A stretch of DNA of 64,000 nucleotides from Onchidella celtica (GCA_963931925.1 OZ007569.1:25832524-25896523), one strand, 5' to 3'. Positions 22,426 to 34,219 are shown, counted from the first letter of the stretch. The notes: generated by a model not told the origin, from the sequence alone. A program made the numbers and translations.

Positions 22426-22971
22426 TGACACACTGACCCATACTTTGTTCACCTTTTGTCTTACCCCAAGGGTCTAGAGTCTAGGGTTATCTAGATCACG
22501 ATCTCTTTATGCGAGCGGTGTCACATCGAGGACGTCACCGAAGAAAAAAAGAAGCGTTATAACAATCATGATGGTGTCGTATCAAAGATACCAAATACAG
22601 TATCTAGTATCTTTGATTGTATCAAGTTAAGGGGCTGAATGCTGTAGTATTATATCGAGTCTTTTGTGAGGTGGAAAAAGCCTACGAGTGCAGTAACCGA
22701 TTTTGATCAGTGACGTCACAACACTGAGTTTCAATGAGACCTCCAGCACCAGCCAACTAACTGCAACTCAATGTCGTGACATCACCACCCAATTAATTAA
22801 CCAATCAAAACGCTACCATCCAACTAATTGGCCAAACAAAATCGACTAATGCTACTTAGGCTTACATGTCCCGTACAAAAACGTAAGCAAGACTTTGCAC
22901 CGTTTCATTTAATTCAGCGTTACCTGATCTCACACTTGCTCGGAACCTCTCCCAACTTTCTTGCTACAGAA

Positions 22972-23060
22972 CACTGGTTCTTAACCTTTTAAGACCTGGC
23001 TTCCCCCCATGTCTTGTGGTTTTTAATTCCCCCCTCCTCCCCCAACAAGAATTCAAACAA
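22972..23060 (+). mobile_element. Possible left end of a hAT-like element
   Basis: CACTGGTTCTTAACCTTTTA resembles hAT terminal repeats (CAGNGGTTCTNAACC). No matching right end was found nearby. Confidence 0.3.
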
Positions 23061-23703
23061 TTCACTTAACAAAAGTCTACGTAACTAAAAATTCTGACAG
23101 AACAGCATTCTTTCCGCTAAACAAGTTAACCAACTGAAGGTATTGTAATGAACAAGGCGCAAAACGTGTCAAGTACATCATTTGACGGCCCAGGTATCCC
23201 CCGGCCCCCTTCCCCTGCTCCCAGTAAACATCCACTGCTTTACACACTTTATGAATGACTGACAAAGCGAAAAGGGGCAAAGGGTAGAAACACTCCCCGT
23301 TATTTCGAAAATCTTCAAACAAAGTTCAATCCCTCCACAAGTAGAGGGTAAATCCTGTGGCGAGAAAGTGTTGCTCAGTGACGGTGATACGATCTGCTTG
23401 GTGCACACCTAAACTGGGTTCTGTTACGGAGATTTTCATCCAGTGCGTAACAGATCGCGTGTTCAAAGAACGCAAGGCGACTTTCATGGACGTGATACCG
23501 CCTACGTGAAAAAACAACAAAAAACCTTGAAAACGTGAAGTTTGAACTGATAATACATAACGGGGCATACAAAAAATGGTTAGCCAGCTGAGGCTCCCCG
23601 GCAGTCAAAACCACTGAAAACTGTTTGTTAAATGCTCCAACCTATAAAATAACAGTGTTTTTGACGTTCATGTCGAACTGCATGTCAAGACAATCTCATT
23701 AAA

Positions 23704-23890
23704 CAAGGATGCCAAATGATTTTTGAAAAAAAAAAAACCCTGAAAAATGAACATGTCGTCGTGTTTGCCTCAAAACAAACATTTTTTAAAACAATTTTTA
23801 AATAATCACAAACACACAAAATATAATTAAATACACGGAAAAACCAAAAAAAAACAAAAAAACTGAAAAACTTGACTTTTGGTATCCCTG
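23704..23890. mobile_element. hAT-like MITE, about 187 bp
   Basis: The left end CAAGGATGCCAAATG and the reverse-complemented right end CAGGGATACCAAAAG are inverted. CATTAA abuts or nearly abuts both edges (23697-23702, 23891-23896), consistent with a decayed 8-bp duplication. Confidence 0.5.
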
Positions 23891-24197
23891 CATTAACAGA
23901 AAAGTATGACATTTTACTGGTTTAATATTTAATCATTTTCATAATTAATTTCATAACTGATTTGTTCACAACTTTTATCGTATTTCACCTGAGACCAACG
24001 TCTAAGGAAAAGCTACGATAAAATAAGAATCACTGTATCATCTCACGAAGATAATTCATTTCCCCAGAGTGTTTCAAAGCATACATTACTCAAACATTTT
24101 ATGTATTATTGCACGAACTTGCCCTAACCCAATAACAGACTAACATATCAAGTGACATGACATGGAACCTTCTGAACACATGGCAGAGACCTGGCAG

Positions 24198-24470
24198 GAA
24201 TGCGATGCTAAGACGAATTGCAGATGGAAAGCACGAGTTTATTTCTTATAATTATCTTTCTCTACACCATTCATAACAAGGATTGGTTAGATCTAGTTTA
24301 AATGCGCTGTTGTGCGAATTGCTGAAGATATGATAATTATCTTTCTGTAGGCTGTGCCATTCATAACAAAGTGGTGTTTCCTCTAGCACGAATACGCTCT
24401 TAAGGCGAACTGCAGATGGCAAAAACGCTCTTCTTGATCTTTCTCAATGTCATTCATAACAAAAACTCCA
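24198..24470 (+). repeat. Three diverged tandem units of about 100 bp
   Basis: The blocks GCGAA-TGCAGATGG-AAA and CCATTCATAACAA recur near 24210/24265, 24310/24357 and 24400/24450. Confidence 0.65.
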
Positions 24471-24696
24471 ATCTTTTTTACACACAAACACTTCAGACCA
24501 TGCAGCATATGTCAATGAGTCATCCACTATTTCTGTCCCTACTGTGTTGTTTATTTTGAACTTGAATCCCGACATTCAACTGGCACACGTGATCCTTAGG
24601 GCTCGTGATCTTTAAGAGCCGGAAATGAATCATTACACACGACATGCATTTAAAATCATATATATGTTGTATTCAGCTCCATTCAGAACCGAGAAA

Positions 24697-24965
24697 GCTC
24701 GAGAGGGTGCTTCAGTCTCGGCCTAATCATTTCTATAATTCTAAACATAGTTGTCGCTATGCCATTTTAGTGTAGGGCCTACACAAACAAGAAGCAACGA
24801 GGAAACTGACTTTTGGGGGGAAATTATTCAACCCTACTCAGGTGGACGAGAAAGTGTTTCCAGCTTGAGCCTATTCATTTCTAAATATAGTTATCACTGT
24901 GCCATTTTAGCGCAGACCAACACAAAAAAAAAAAAAATTCTACGAAATCTGACTTCACAGCGAAA
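24697..24965 (+). repeat. Two diverged tandem units of about 145 bp
   Basis: ATCATTTCT-TAAA-ATAGTT and the block GCCATTTTAG recur in order in both halves, followed by similar A-rich ends. Confidence 0.65.
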
Positions 24966-25028
24966 TTCAAATATGTTTTATGATTCATTGCATGAATTAC
25001 CGAGACCTAAAGCGAGGAAATAATTATG

Positions 25029-25223
25029 CTTTAAGAAATAATAAATAAATGAATAAATAAATAAATAAAGATAATCTTCTTTGGGGGCTTGGCCATGAAA
25101 TGAGGTTTCCTTCATGAGACAATAAAATGATTATTACCTTATCATACCTTATCTTATGAAGCTATTCTCAGGTGAAATTAATTACATAAATAAATAAATA
25201 AACAAATAAATAAATAAATAAAC
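25029..25223 (+). repeat. Two (AAAT)n runs bracketing a 110-bp segment
   Basis: TAAATAAATAAA runs at 25036-25070 and 25187-25223. The segment between contains CAATAAAATGATTATTACCT, which looks like a short retroposon tail. Confidence 0.6.
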
Positions 25224-25229
25224 CGACTT

Positions 25230-25885
25230 GAATTAAAAACGTTTCACAATATTTCTAGCGTTGACATGTATATCATCAAAGTTACTATGAACATAATTAT
25301 CTTTTATTTTGTCCCAATGCAAAATACTTTAAAAAAAAAAAAAAACCATTCAAATCAAGAAATTTTAGAGTTTCAAGATCAAGATCACATTCAAAAAGTT
25401 CAGTCAAACAAAGCAACAAAACCAGACATGATTTATACTGGACATCTACCATAATACTGGAGATCTAACAAGTCATGGTACAGTACGAACAGAACATGAC
25501 ACATCAGAAATACGAACATCATACTTTGAAACAAAGCTACACACAATTCAATGACCTATAAAGGAGGTCAGGACTATGACGAATGCACATTACCATCCTA
25601 GTTACTCCGTTCATTTTCTGAAGAAACATCAGTTAGTGCACGTAAAATCATGATTCATCAACTTCTTAAGGGGCTTGACCGTGAACTCAGAATGAATCTC
25701 TGTATCAACTTTAACCCTCAAATGCCCAGTCTCACATATTTAGTATACATCAACCGGTGCTCATTTTTATTTTATTTTTGAACTCTTCATACATTTCTTA
25801 ATTCACCAAGAAATACTTTTCGTAATATTCATTAATATATTGCTTTTACACGATTGTTTTAAATATGTAATGCACATTTCCTTTT
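25230..25885. other. Non-coding stretch, nothing recognised
   Basis: AT-rich. A TTAACCCTCAAATGCCC at about 25712 resembles a piggyBac-like terminus, without a partner. Confidence 0.4.
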
Positions 25886-25889
25886 CTTT

Positions 25890-26127
25890 TCAAGGGCCTC
25901 AAATTTGGAATTCTCTGCCTCTGTCTGAAAGAGATTGAATATTTCATGACTTTTAAGCATCAGCTGGAGATGTTTTCACACTATGAATGTCCACCAAGCT
26001 TTTCTTTTTCCTGAGTATGTGTATGTGTGTGATTTGGGATAACATAATGATATAAAATGTTGTAAAGCGCTTGGAGCCTGGCTGGTAACGGGACGGAGCG
26101 CTACAAACAAAATGTATTATTATTATT
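25890..26127 (+). mobile_element. Truncated LINE 3' end, copy A
   Basis: Encodes the usual LINE C-terminal motif GPQIWNSLPLSER. A frameshift follows, then YFMTFKHQL, stop, a 3' UTR with GTAAAGCGCTTGGAGCCTGG, and a (ATT)n tail. The class (CR1/L2/Jockey-like) cannot be fixed from the tail alone. It aligns with 33190-33428. Confidence 0.7.
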
Positions 26128-26129
26128 TC

Positions 26130-27560
26130 AGAAGTTTTGGATAAGGCAGTCTTCGTCTGGCTATTACAGGGTGGAAAAAAAAAAGATAATGAATGCGCAC
26201 GAGGGACAATAAATAACTGTGGTCGAAAGACATAAAAACGTCATCTCTCTCAAAATAAACGATCTAATTTTAACAACGACGTTTTCTTAGTGAAACACCG
26301 GATTTTTTTATCCCGATCAATGGGCTGGCAAATTTCCTGTATTAAAAAAAATAAATATGGGATTAGTCCTCGTGACGTTGTTTGCAAAAAAGGCCAACAA
26401 TTACTCGGGAATGCTCGAACAAAAGGTGTATTGTGATGACAGGAACAATCCTGTCTAGTGGTGGTGATGATGATGATGACGATGATAGTATTTCTAGCTC
26501 CCTTCCATCAACTTTTGAGAAATTGATAATTAAAGTCTCATAGCTTTTGATGATACTTTTTTTTTCTTTACAAGTTACACACCCAATCCGCTCGATAGTT
26601 CGACACACAACGGAGAAGGCCTGTAGAAGTCGTGTGTAACTCAGTTCAGCCAAAAAGCGGAGAGATAGAACCTTGTCACTCTACGGCCGCGTACAATGAT
26701 AAGGATGATGAATAATTCTATAGTCTTCCATAAAATGGACTAAGGATCGTGTGTTTAAACATGCCCTACTCAGATAGTCATAACTATGCAAGAAAATGCT
26801 ATGGACCCATCCTATTCATTTCGCGTTGTCTTTGCCATGGGTGACTAAGGTTTTACAACCCTGACATTGTTGTTTGAGTCAGTCATTGTTTGGGGCGTTG
26901 ACAAAGAGATTTACTTCTTTCTCAGTCTTGTGTCATTCTTTTTCTATGTTTTTCCTTTTTTTTTTTTTTTAATTTTTGAAAAGTTTAGTTGAAGGTTGCG
27001 TATAGTAAAGACAATGTTAAAGTAGAAGTCTCTCTCTATCTCCATCTCTCTCTGTCTTTCTCTCTCTCACTGTTTGAATACCACACACACACAGAATAAA
27101 GTCTTACAATTTCAAAAACATGTCAAGGGTCCTGACTCCTCCTCCCCCGCCCCCTTCTCCTTTCTCTTTGAAAAAAGCCACTAGTTCTATAAGGACAAAA
27201 TGCATACATGAGAAAGTTTACGGTTTTTTCTCCTCTCTATTCATTTTCAGTTTGCCTTCTAAAATAACTTTTTCTTTCGTATAATTTCAGGGTTGCCAGA
27301 TCTGTTTCCACTGCCTTTCCTTTTGTGATCTGTATCAATACAAACTGCCACTTTCACTCTAGATGAAATTGGTTTCTTAAATTAAACCTTCGGCATTTTT
27401 TTAAAAATGTCTGTGTCCTTCCCAGACCGCAAAAGGATAGTCTTTTTTCGGTTTCTCTCTTCGTATAATTATCTAAATTCGGATTAAAGGAACACGCTTG
27501 TCCAAGTTTTGTCACGAACTTGAATGCTGTATCATCTCACGTTTCTTCACGTGCTCAAAA
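26130..27560. other. Non-coding stretch with simple repeats
   Basis: GAT repeats lie at about 26463-26490 and CT-rich tracts at about 27030-27075. No gene was recognised. Confidence 0.4.
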
Positions 27561-27564
27561 CAGA

Positions 27565-28128
27565 TCGAGAGTTGGCAACCAGAATGTTTTATGTCCAAAA
27601 TAGTGAAGTTGAGGAAAAAGAAGTTTGGTAGTTAAAACAATGAAAATTCAAATAATTGCACTAACTTCAACATGGTCACACAATGGTTCTACTGGATTAT
27701 GATATAACTCACGCACCTTGTGTCTTGGATATTTACAGGTACTAGTCGCCCGCCGACTTGGGAATTACACAGATGTGATTTTTAAAGATGATTTTCAATC
27801 ACCAATGTGTAAATTGAGGCGCAGAACGAAATTTCTTGTCACACTTTTTAATGCTCAAAATGTCGGAACACTTTCTTCTGTTCAACTCAGCTGTGGCTCC
27901 AAATAAATGAAAGTATTAAACTGTAGAGAACTTCAGGACGTTTTAAAATAACAATATCCACGCACACCTTTTATGTCTTTCTATGCGTAATATACTGTTT
28001 TGTAGAATTTAAGGATCAGCGCTTATAAAGCCCTCCATGATTACATTGAAGGCCTTACTCCCTTTATAATATGATTTAAAAGCAATGAATGAAATTGGGC
28101 ATAAAACATTCTGGTTGCCAATCCTCGA
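27565..28128. mobile_element. TCGA-ended MITE family, 564-bp long copy
   Basis: The ends TTGGCAACCAGAATGTTTTA and TAAAACATTCTGGTTGCCAA are perfect inverted repeats, and TCGA lies at 27565-27568 and 28125-28128. The outer parts match the 234-bp copy at 12727. About 330 bp (about 27740-28070) between ACAGGTA and TTTAAAAGC are extra: either a nested insertion or sequence lost from the short copies. Confidence 0.8.
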
Positions 28129-28129
28129 G

Positions 28130-28840
28130 ATATTTTGGCACGATTAGGTGCAGTCATTGCAAATGGTCGCCATTTCGTCCACATTGAAATTCCGGCAGTG
28201 TCGCTTCACTAGGGGCTCTCGCGCACTGAAAGTCTTGTGTTGCCTCGGTTTTTAGTGTTTGATGTGGACTACGGTAGTAAACAGGACCTAGCTCTAGTTG
28301 ATTCAAAGGCAGTTTCAAGTCCGAGTCAAAACTGAGGCAGAACAGATTTGTATCGGCGCTGTAAATGTTGCTTTTCTGTGAGGAATGAAAGTTCCAAAAG
28401 CCATGTCAAGCCAATAACCAGAACTTTCTAATGATGTTTGTTTTGAAAACTCGGACGAAAAAAAACAAAACAACAAACCCACACACATACATACAAAAAT
28501 GGAACAAACTATTGTTTATTTAGTCTTGTGCAATACCATTATTTAGTTAGCACAGTCCCAAGGGCACTAGCTCTGGTGTGGTCTATTTATAATAATGATA
28601 AGCCATGCTGCTACTATCTGCAAATTCGTTGGCAACCTCTTATGGGGCCAGAACAGAATAATAATGGAAACGCGTATCATTCTGGTGTAGTACTTGTCAC
28701 TGCTGCCCTTGCTATGGTGGATACTTCCAATTTGAATCATACTGCCTCTACTGGTGTTGCTGTGGTTGTGGTTGCTGCAATTTTCTCAAATTAGGTCACC
28801 CGTGAAGTGCAGGACTTCAAGCACTAGCCAGATTGAAACA
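28130..28840. other. Non-coding stretch, nothing recognised
   Basis: No transposon ends or protein-like frames were seen. Confidence 0.4.
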
Positions 28841-28975
28841 AGCCTGCCTGTCTCACTAGTTTAGGCGTATCAGAACTGTCTTGAGACCGCTTAGCTGGCG
28901 GACAAAGAGATCTCTCGCACTGTATGAAAACGGACGCAAAACAAAAATGACTCGGTACGCAGCCAGATCTATCCT

Positions 28976-29013
28976 CAGTTTGGTCTTAAGATCCAGATGT
29001 TAAGACCAAACTG
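28976..29013. repeat. Perfect 14-bp stem hairpin
   Basis: CAGTTTGGTCTTAA and TTAAGACCAAACTG are exact reverse complements around a 10-nt loop (28990-28999). It could be a MITE remnant or a structured RNA. It is not followed by a T run. Confidence 0.7.
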
Positions 29014-29029
29014 ACCAGTGTATGATGGC

Positions 29030-31030
29030 CGGGTGAAGTAATGTTCCTTATCCCCCACCTTCTATTCCCCCCCCCCCACACACACACAAACAAAAACAAC
29101 AAACTTCAGCGTTGAGCCTTCATTCATCTTTGAGGGACTTCTGCAACTCGCAATCTTAGTTCGTGTTTCTTCCATCTCCATTTTCTGAACAACTGAAGAT
29201 CCGTAAAAGATGTATAACAAAAGGCACACTTTGACACTTGTTTTAAATTCATTATGGCACTTATCAAGCTGTTTCCCAGTTCCCGTTTATTCTAACTCCC
29301 TGTCGTAATAACTAAAGCCACAAACGTTTAACGTGGAATTTCTCAGTTATGCAAAAAGTGGAGTTGGAATCAACAAGAACTGTGGTCGCGAACCGCTGGA
29401 GTGTGGTAAGAAGGCCAAGGAGGGTATAAACAAACAGTGGTTTGTGGCAGTTACAAAACTTGTGTACCTCTGATGCATGAGTCAGAAAGTCACACGATAT
29501 TCGGCAAGAACGGCATTCGGACGGGCACTTGAAAAAAAAAAAAAAGACCGCAACGGTGCGCAACAGTGCAGGGTGTTCACGATGATGCCAAACGTATTCA
29601 TTAACTGGGTTTGAATGCAGCAGTCACACGTTGGCTGAGATACACAAAGAGAAATCACTGCGCAGAAACGAAACTGAAAACTCCCACTACATGTTGTAAA
29701 TACGTCATCAGTTGTTTTTGAAAAAAGCCCCGGGATTGTCCTTCCTGTTCGTTGCAAGCACAACAAGTAACCCTCAGGTAACCTGACGTACAATCTTTTA
29801 GCCAGAATTACCGAATCTTCCAAAATAGATTTTGAAATAGTCGAAGGATTGCAAAAAAATAAATAAATTATAAAAATATTTATCTTGGAAACTTATCTCT
29901 TGACACATAAGAAAGTGTTTTCCAAATATTACAACTTTGGGTATCTGGTGATAAAGTGTGTCAAAAATGGGCCACTGGGTTCCAAAAGGTTAAAATGTCG
30001 GGATGCCATTTTGAAAGATCTGGCACTGATAAAAACCGATCCTCACCGGGGAAAAACCCGAGGGTGTAAACAACTGCTTGTTTTTCCAATGTAACAAATG
30101 AACACTATCGTAAATCTGTTGGAAAATATCATTTCGCTTTGCTCCCCTCTTTATTATTAGTTTGTTATTTATGATAACCAAAAGAAAGTAAAATCACAAC
30201 CCTGATAGAATGATACAGTAGGGCGGCTAAAGTCAGTGAAATGTGTCAAAATCGGCACTTTTGGTTTAATTGTCCATGCAGATGCTTGGGAACCTTTCCG
30301 AATGCTTTTAGCGACCGATACATCATAACGCGAACTTAGATCGTTTGTTCCCACTTTTCGCACAAACGGACAAATTCGACCTTAAAACGTTTGTGGTTTT
30401 AGTATTATGATGAGTTAGAATAAATCGAACTGTGAACCAGCTTGACAAGTATTTTCATAAGTAAATACAACGCATTTTAAACAAGTGTCAACGCGTGCAT
30501 TTGTTATATATCTCTTCTACATACTAAAAGATCTCCAGTTTTTCAGAAAATAGAGATAGAACAAACAAGAACTAAGGTCACGATAACTGAGCCATATCTT
30601 GGCCGTCACCGTTAATTTTAATTAGGTCATAACGGCTTCTTCTATTTCAGGTACTATCCGCGTGGTCATTTATTTCTGCATACAGCAAATTATTTTCATT
30701 CTATAAAAAGACGCTAAAATAATGATAATTTGATCTAGACTGGCACGTACGGGTTTTTTTTCGTAGCACGGCAGAATAGCCACTGCGTGGTTCATTGTTC
30801 TAGCGAGATGAGCGTTAAATAAATAAACATAAAGCCCCGTTGTTTGTGACTGCCACCTGAGGGCTAGCGCTGATGGCGCTTCTGGGGGGGGGGGGGTGGG
30901 GGGGGGGGTTGATTAACCCTCTGAGTGTTACGACATACAAACATGAACAATCTATTGCCCGATTGGGTGACATTGCTGGCAGTTTAAAATGATTATGAAG
31001 ATTTAGGGACCGTTCGTAAAGTACATATCC
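29030..31030. other. Non-coding stretch
   Basis: Oligo-C near 29068 and a long G-rich run at 30883-30909. The segment 29175-29260 resembles 41660-41755 (ATAACAAA, GCACACTTT, ACACTTGTTT in order), a minor dispersed repeat. Confidence 0.4.
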
Positions 31031-31077
31031 TCGTTTTTGGCAAATTTCCTTAACCTCCCCTCCCCAAGTACGCTTTT

Positions 31078-31235
31078 TGTATTTGTATTCGAATTTTTGT
31101 ATAATTCTTTAATCCCATTTGGGAAATTTGCCTTTGTGCCATTGCAGCCCAGTTACAACTGGGGCAGGCACGTCGTCGCCATAGTGCAGCGCTGGTCGGT
31201 GGGGGTTTTTTTTGGGGGGGGGGGGGAGAGGGGGA
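31078..31235 (+). repeat. Composite dispersed repeat, part A, copy 1
   Basis: TTAATCCCATTTGGGAAATT, CATTGCAGCCCAGT and ACTGGGGCAGGCACG blocks recur at 34080-34210 and, inverted, at 61880-62022. Part B follows directly, so the full unit is probably at least 430 bp. Confidence 0.75.
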
Positions 31236-31282
31236 GATGAGGGAGTGAGGGGGAGGGAATGGTAGGGATGAATTTTATTTAA

Positions 31283-31514
31283 TTTTGCCCGGGGCAGCGG
31301 CCTATTCGGCCTGCTCTTTACGATTTCCAACTGCCAAGGTATCTTTAGCGTGGGCAACGTGTACACGGGTCCTACGAATTTTTTCGTCCTTATCTGAGAA
31401 GTCTATGTACTCGATCCTAACCCCCCCCCCCCCCCAACCCAATAGACTCAGGGACACGAAAATATGAGGAAAAAAATCCCCAACTTCCAACATGCCTGCA
31501 CCGGGTAATTTCAT
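31283..31514 (+). repeat. Composite dispersed repeat, part B, copy 1
   Basis: CTATTCGGCCTGCTCTTTA, TTTCGTCCTTATCTGAGAAG and CCAACATGCCTGCACC recur in the same order at 44655-44885. It contains a C17 run at 31420-31436. Confidence 0.75.
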
Positions 31515-32154
31515 ACGCTGTAGCTGTATTCTCTTCTCTCTCTCTCTCTCCCCCCCCCCCTCCCCAGGTATATGAATGAACCAGGCCAGAACGAAAGGGG
31601 GGGGGGGAACTAGATAGGCTTATGATTCTTAATAAGAGGGCTTACTCCCCATGGTGGTAGAGGTAAAGAAGGGGGGGGGGGGAGGGGCGGACTTTGGTAA
31701 AGAATAATACTGATGTTCTACAGAGTCAAGGGAGACCGTCAGCACAAAATCTTCATATCTTCAAGAAGATTCATACAACATTAGAAACAGATAAAATATA
31801 GATTAAGTAAACGTATATTTAGCACTAATTACAAAAATATTTCACTACTTTAGCAGTTTGAAATGGGAGGCCTACATTTCCCGCTAGGCCTGGGATTATT
31901 ACCAGCTTTGTACGAACACGGGGAGCGCACCGCCATTAGAACGGTAAATGTTCATTAATTAATCAGAGGCCTTGGATGTTGTAGAAACTTTTAATGGTAC
32001 ATGTATTTTGCATGGACCAGTGACGGCTTCATTAATTAACCACATATTGACCTGTGTTTGACTTTTATGTAAGCCTACACCTCATTTTGTGTCCAAAAAA
32101 AAAAATGTTTTTAATTAATGAATCTTATTTTAAAAGCGGAGCGAACGCATGCTC

Positions 32155-33061
32155 TCCCCCCCCCCCCCCCACGTTTTGCATACGCTGCGGGCCAACCTTC
32201 CTCCGCTCCCCCCCCCCCACATGTTTTGCATACGCTGGGGGCCAACCCTCCTCCGCTCCCCCCCCACATGTTTTGCATACGCTGGGGGCCAACCCTCCTC
32301 CGCTCCTCCCCCCCCCCATGTTTTGCATACGCTGGGGGCCAACCCTCCTCCGCTCCTCCCCCCCCCCCACATGTTTTGCATACGCTGGGGGCCAACCCTC
32401 CTCCGCCCCCCCCCCACATGTTTTGCATACGCTGCGGGCCAACCCTCCTCCGCTCCCCCCCCCCCCACGTTTTGCATACGCTGGGGGCCAACCCTCCTCC
32501 GCTCCTCCCCCCCCCCACATGTTTTGCATACGCTGGGGGCCAACCCTCCTCCGCTCCTCCCCCCCCACATGTTTTGCATACGCTGGGGGCCAACCCTCCT
32601 CCCCCCCCCCACATGTTTTGCATACGCTGGGGGCCAACCCTCCTCCGCTCCCCCCCCACATGTTTTGCATACGCTGCGGGCCAACCCTCCTCCTCTCCCC
32701 CCCCCACATGTTTTGCATACGCTGGGGGCCAACCCTCCTCCGCTCCCCCCCCCACATGTTTTGCATACGCTGGGGGCCAACCCTCCTCCGCTCCTCCCCC
32801 CCCACATGTTTTGCATACGCTGGGGGCCAACCCTCCTCCGCTCCTCCCCCCCCATGTTTTGCATACGCTGGGGGCCAACCCTCCTCCGCTCCTCCCCCCC
32901 CCACATGTTTTGCATACGCTGGGGGCCAACCCTCCTCCGCTCCTCCCCCCCCCCACATGTTTTGCATACGCTGGGGGCCAACCCTCCTCCTCTCCTCCCC
33001 CCCCCCCCACATGTTTTGCATACGCTGGGGGCCAACCCTCCTCCGCTCCTCCCCCCCCCCC
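32155..33061 (+). repeat. 18-unit C-run minisatellite
   Basis: Eighteen units of about 46-55 bp each have the core ACATGTTTTGCATACGCTGG, then GGGCCAACCCTCCTCCGCTC, ending in a C run of variable length. The unit lacks stop codons in most frames on both strands, so open frames of 300-420 codons appear on both strands. The Pro/Ala/Gly-rich products are artefacts of the repeat. Units 1, 6 and 11 carry the variant GCTGCGGG. Confidence 0.98.
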
Positions 33062-33189
33062 TTGTTTTTCAGAAGCAAGGATGGTCCTAAGAGACGCCGT
33101 AACCATGGTAACAGTAATCATGTATGTTCGAGTGAGTGTTACTGCTGGTTTCACATTGTGAAAAGACAAACAGCAAAGCTGACCTTAAG

Positions 33190-33428
33190 AGCTAAGACAA
33201 ATTCTCTGCCTCTGTCTTTGAGACACACTGAACATTTTATGACTTTTAAACATCAACTGAAGAGTTTACACTCTGAATGTCCGTCTCATTTTTGTGTTTT
33301 GCTTTTTTTCTGAGTATTCCTGCGTACTGTGTGTGTGATTTATATGACATGAATGTTGTAAAGCGCTTAGAGCCTGGTCGTTAACGTGATGAAGCGCTAT
33401 ATAAATGCTACGCATTATCAGTATTATT
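33190..33428 (+). mobile_element. Truncated LINE 3' end, copy B
   Basis: Encodes NSLPLSLRHTEHFMTFKHQL, followed by a 3' UTR with GTAAAGCGCTTAGAGCCTGG, GAAGCGCTATATAAATGC and an ATT-rich tail. Same family as 25890-26127, and it directly follows the minisatellite. Confidence 0.75.
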
Positions 33429-33429
33429 A

Positions 33430-34075
33430 TTTACAAGACGTTTCACTTCCAGCTGTTGTGATATCAAAATGTGAAGCCAACCTCAAACCCATCTCACACA
33501 GCTCAATGGGGTCCGTGGGTGTACAAAGCGAACACACGGTGTAAAAAAAAAAAAAAAAGGAGAGAACATGTAGAGCACTTTCGTCAAGACATAGCCGAAA
33601 TTTTAATGAGAATGACATGTTCACGCTCGAACAGAATAGAATTGCAAATATTTTAAGCTTATCTGCTTATTTAAAATAATAATAATAAAATTTCATAACA
33701 TAATAAAAAAACAAAACACAAAACCCCGAAACAAAAGCATTAAGCCATTATGGCCTCCTAAATGTGCTTCTTTGTGCTTACATTACATAAGGAGACGCAT
33801 AAACACAAGGCAATGGAATGTTTAGAGCTATATAATATGGGGTACAAAACTGAGATTACCAGCTGGCCTGTTGACTCGGAAAAATGTACTTAATGTTGAT
33901 TTTTCGACCCGGCGTGTGAAGACAAAGGGAAGACCAACATTTCCGATCATACTTTTCGAGCTTACCCGGCGAAAATTTGTCTCATCTTTGCGGCTAAAAA
34001 AAAACCAACAAAATAAAACAAAGCATGAACGATTGAATTTTGTCTAAAATGGTTGTGACCACGTTATTTATTGCA
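33430..34075. other. Non-coding stretch, A-rich
   Basis: A16 at about 33542-33558 and AATAATAATAA near 33678. No gene was recognised. Confidence 0.4.
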
Positions 34076-34079
34076 CAGT

Positions 34080-34215
34080 GTATTTGTATTGTATTGTGTA
34101 TACTTCTTAATCCCATTTGGAAAGTTTGCCTTAGCGTCATTGCAGCCCAGTCGCAACTGGAACAGACACGTCTTTTTTTTTTTTTGGAGGGGGGTGGGGG
34201 AGGGTGGTGGGAATA
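34080..34215 (+). repeat. Composite dispersed repeat, part A, copy 2
   Basis: Same block order as 31078-31235, ending in T12 and a G-rich tract. Part B is absent here. Confidence 0.7.
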
Positions 34216-34219
34216 AAAC

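Noticed and set aside
27870-28070. Coding remnant (AYKALHDYIEGLTP-like) in the long MITE insert
   Set aside because: Too short and with stops close by; cannot be separated from chance without a search.
32054-33313. Long overlapping open frames (300-420 codons) on both strands, Pro/Gly-rich
   Set aside because: They exist because the minisatellite unit lacks stop codons in most frames. The peptides are periodic and no frame has flanking gene structure.
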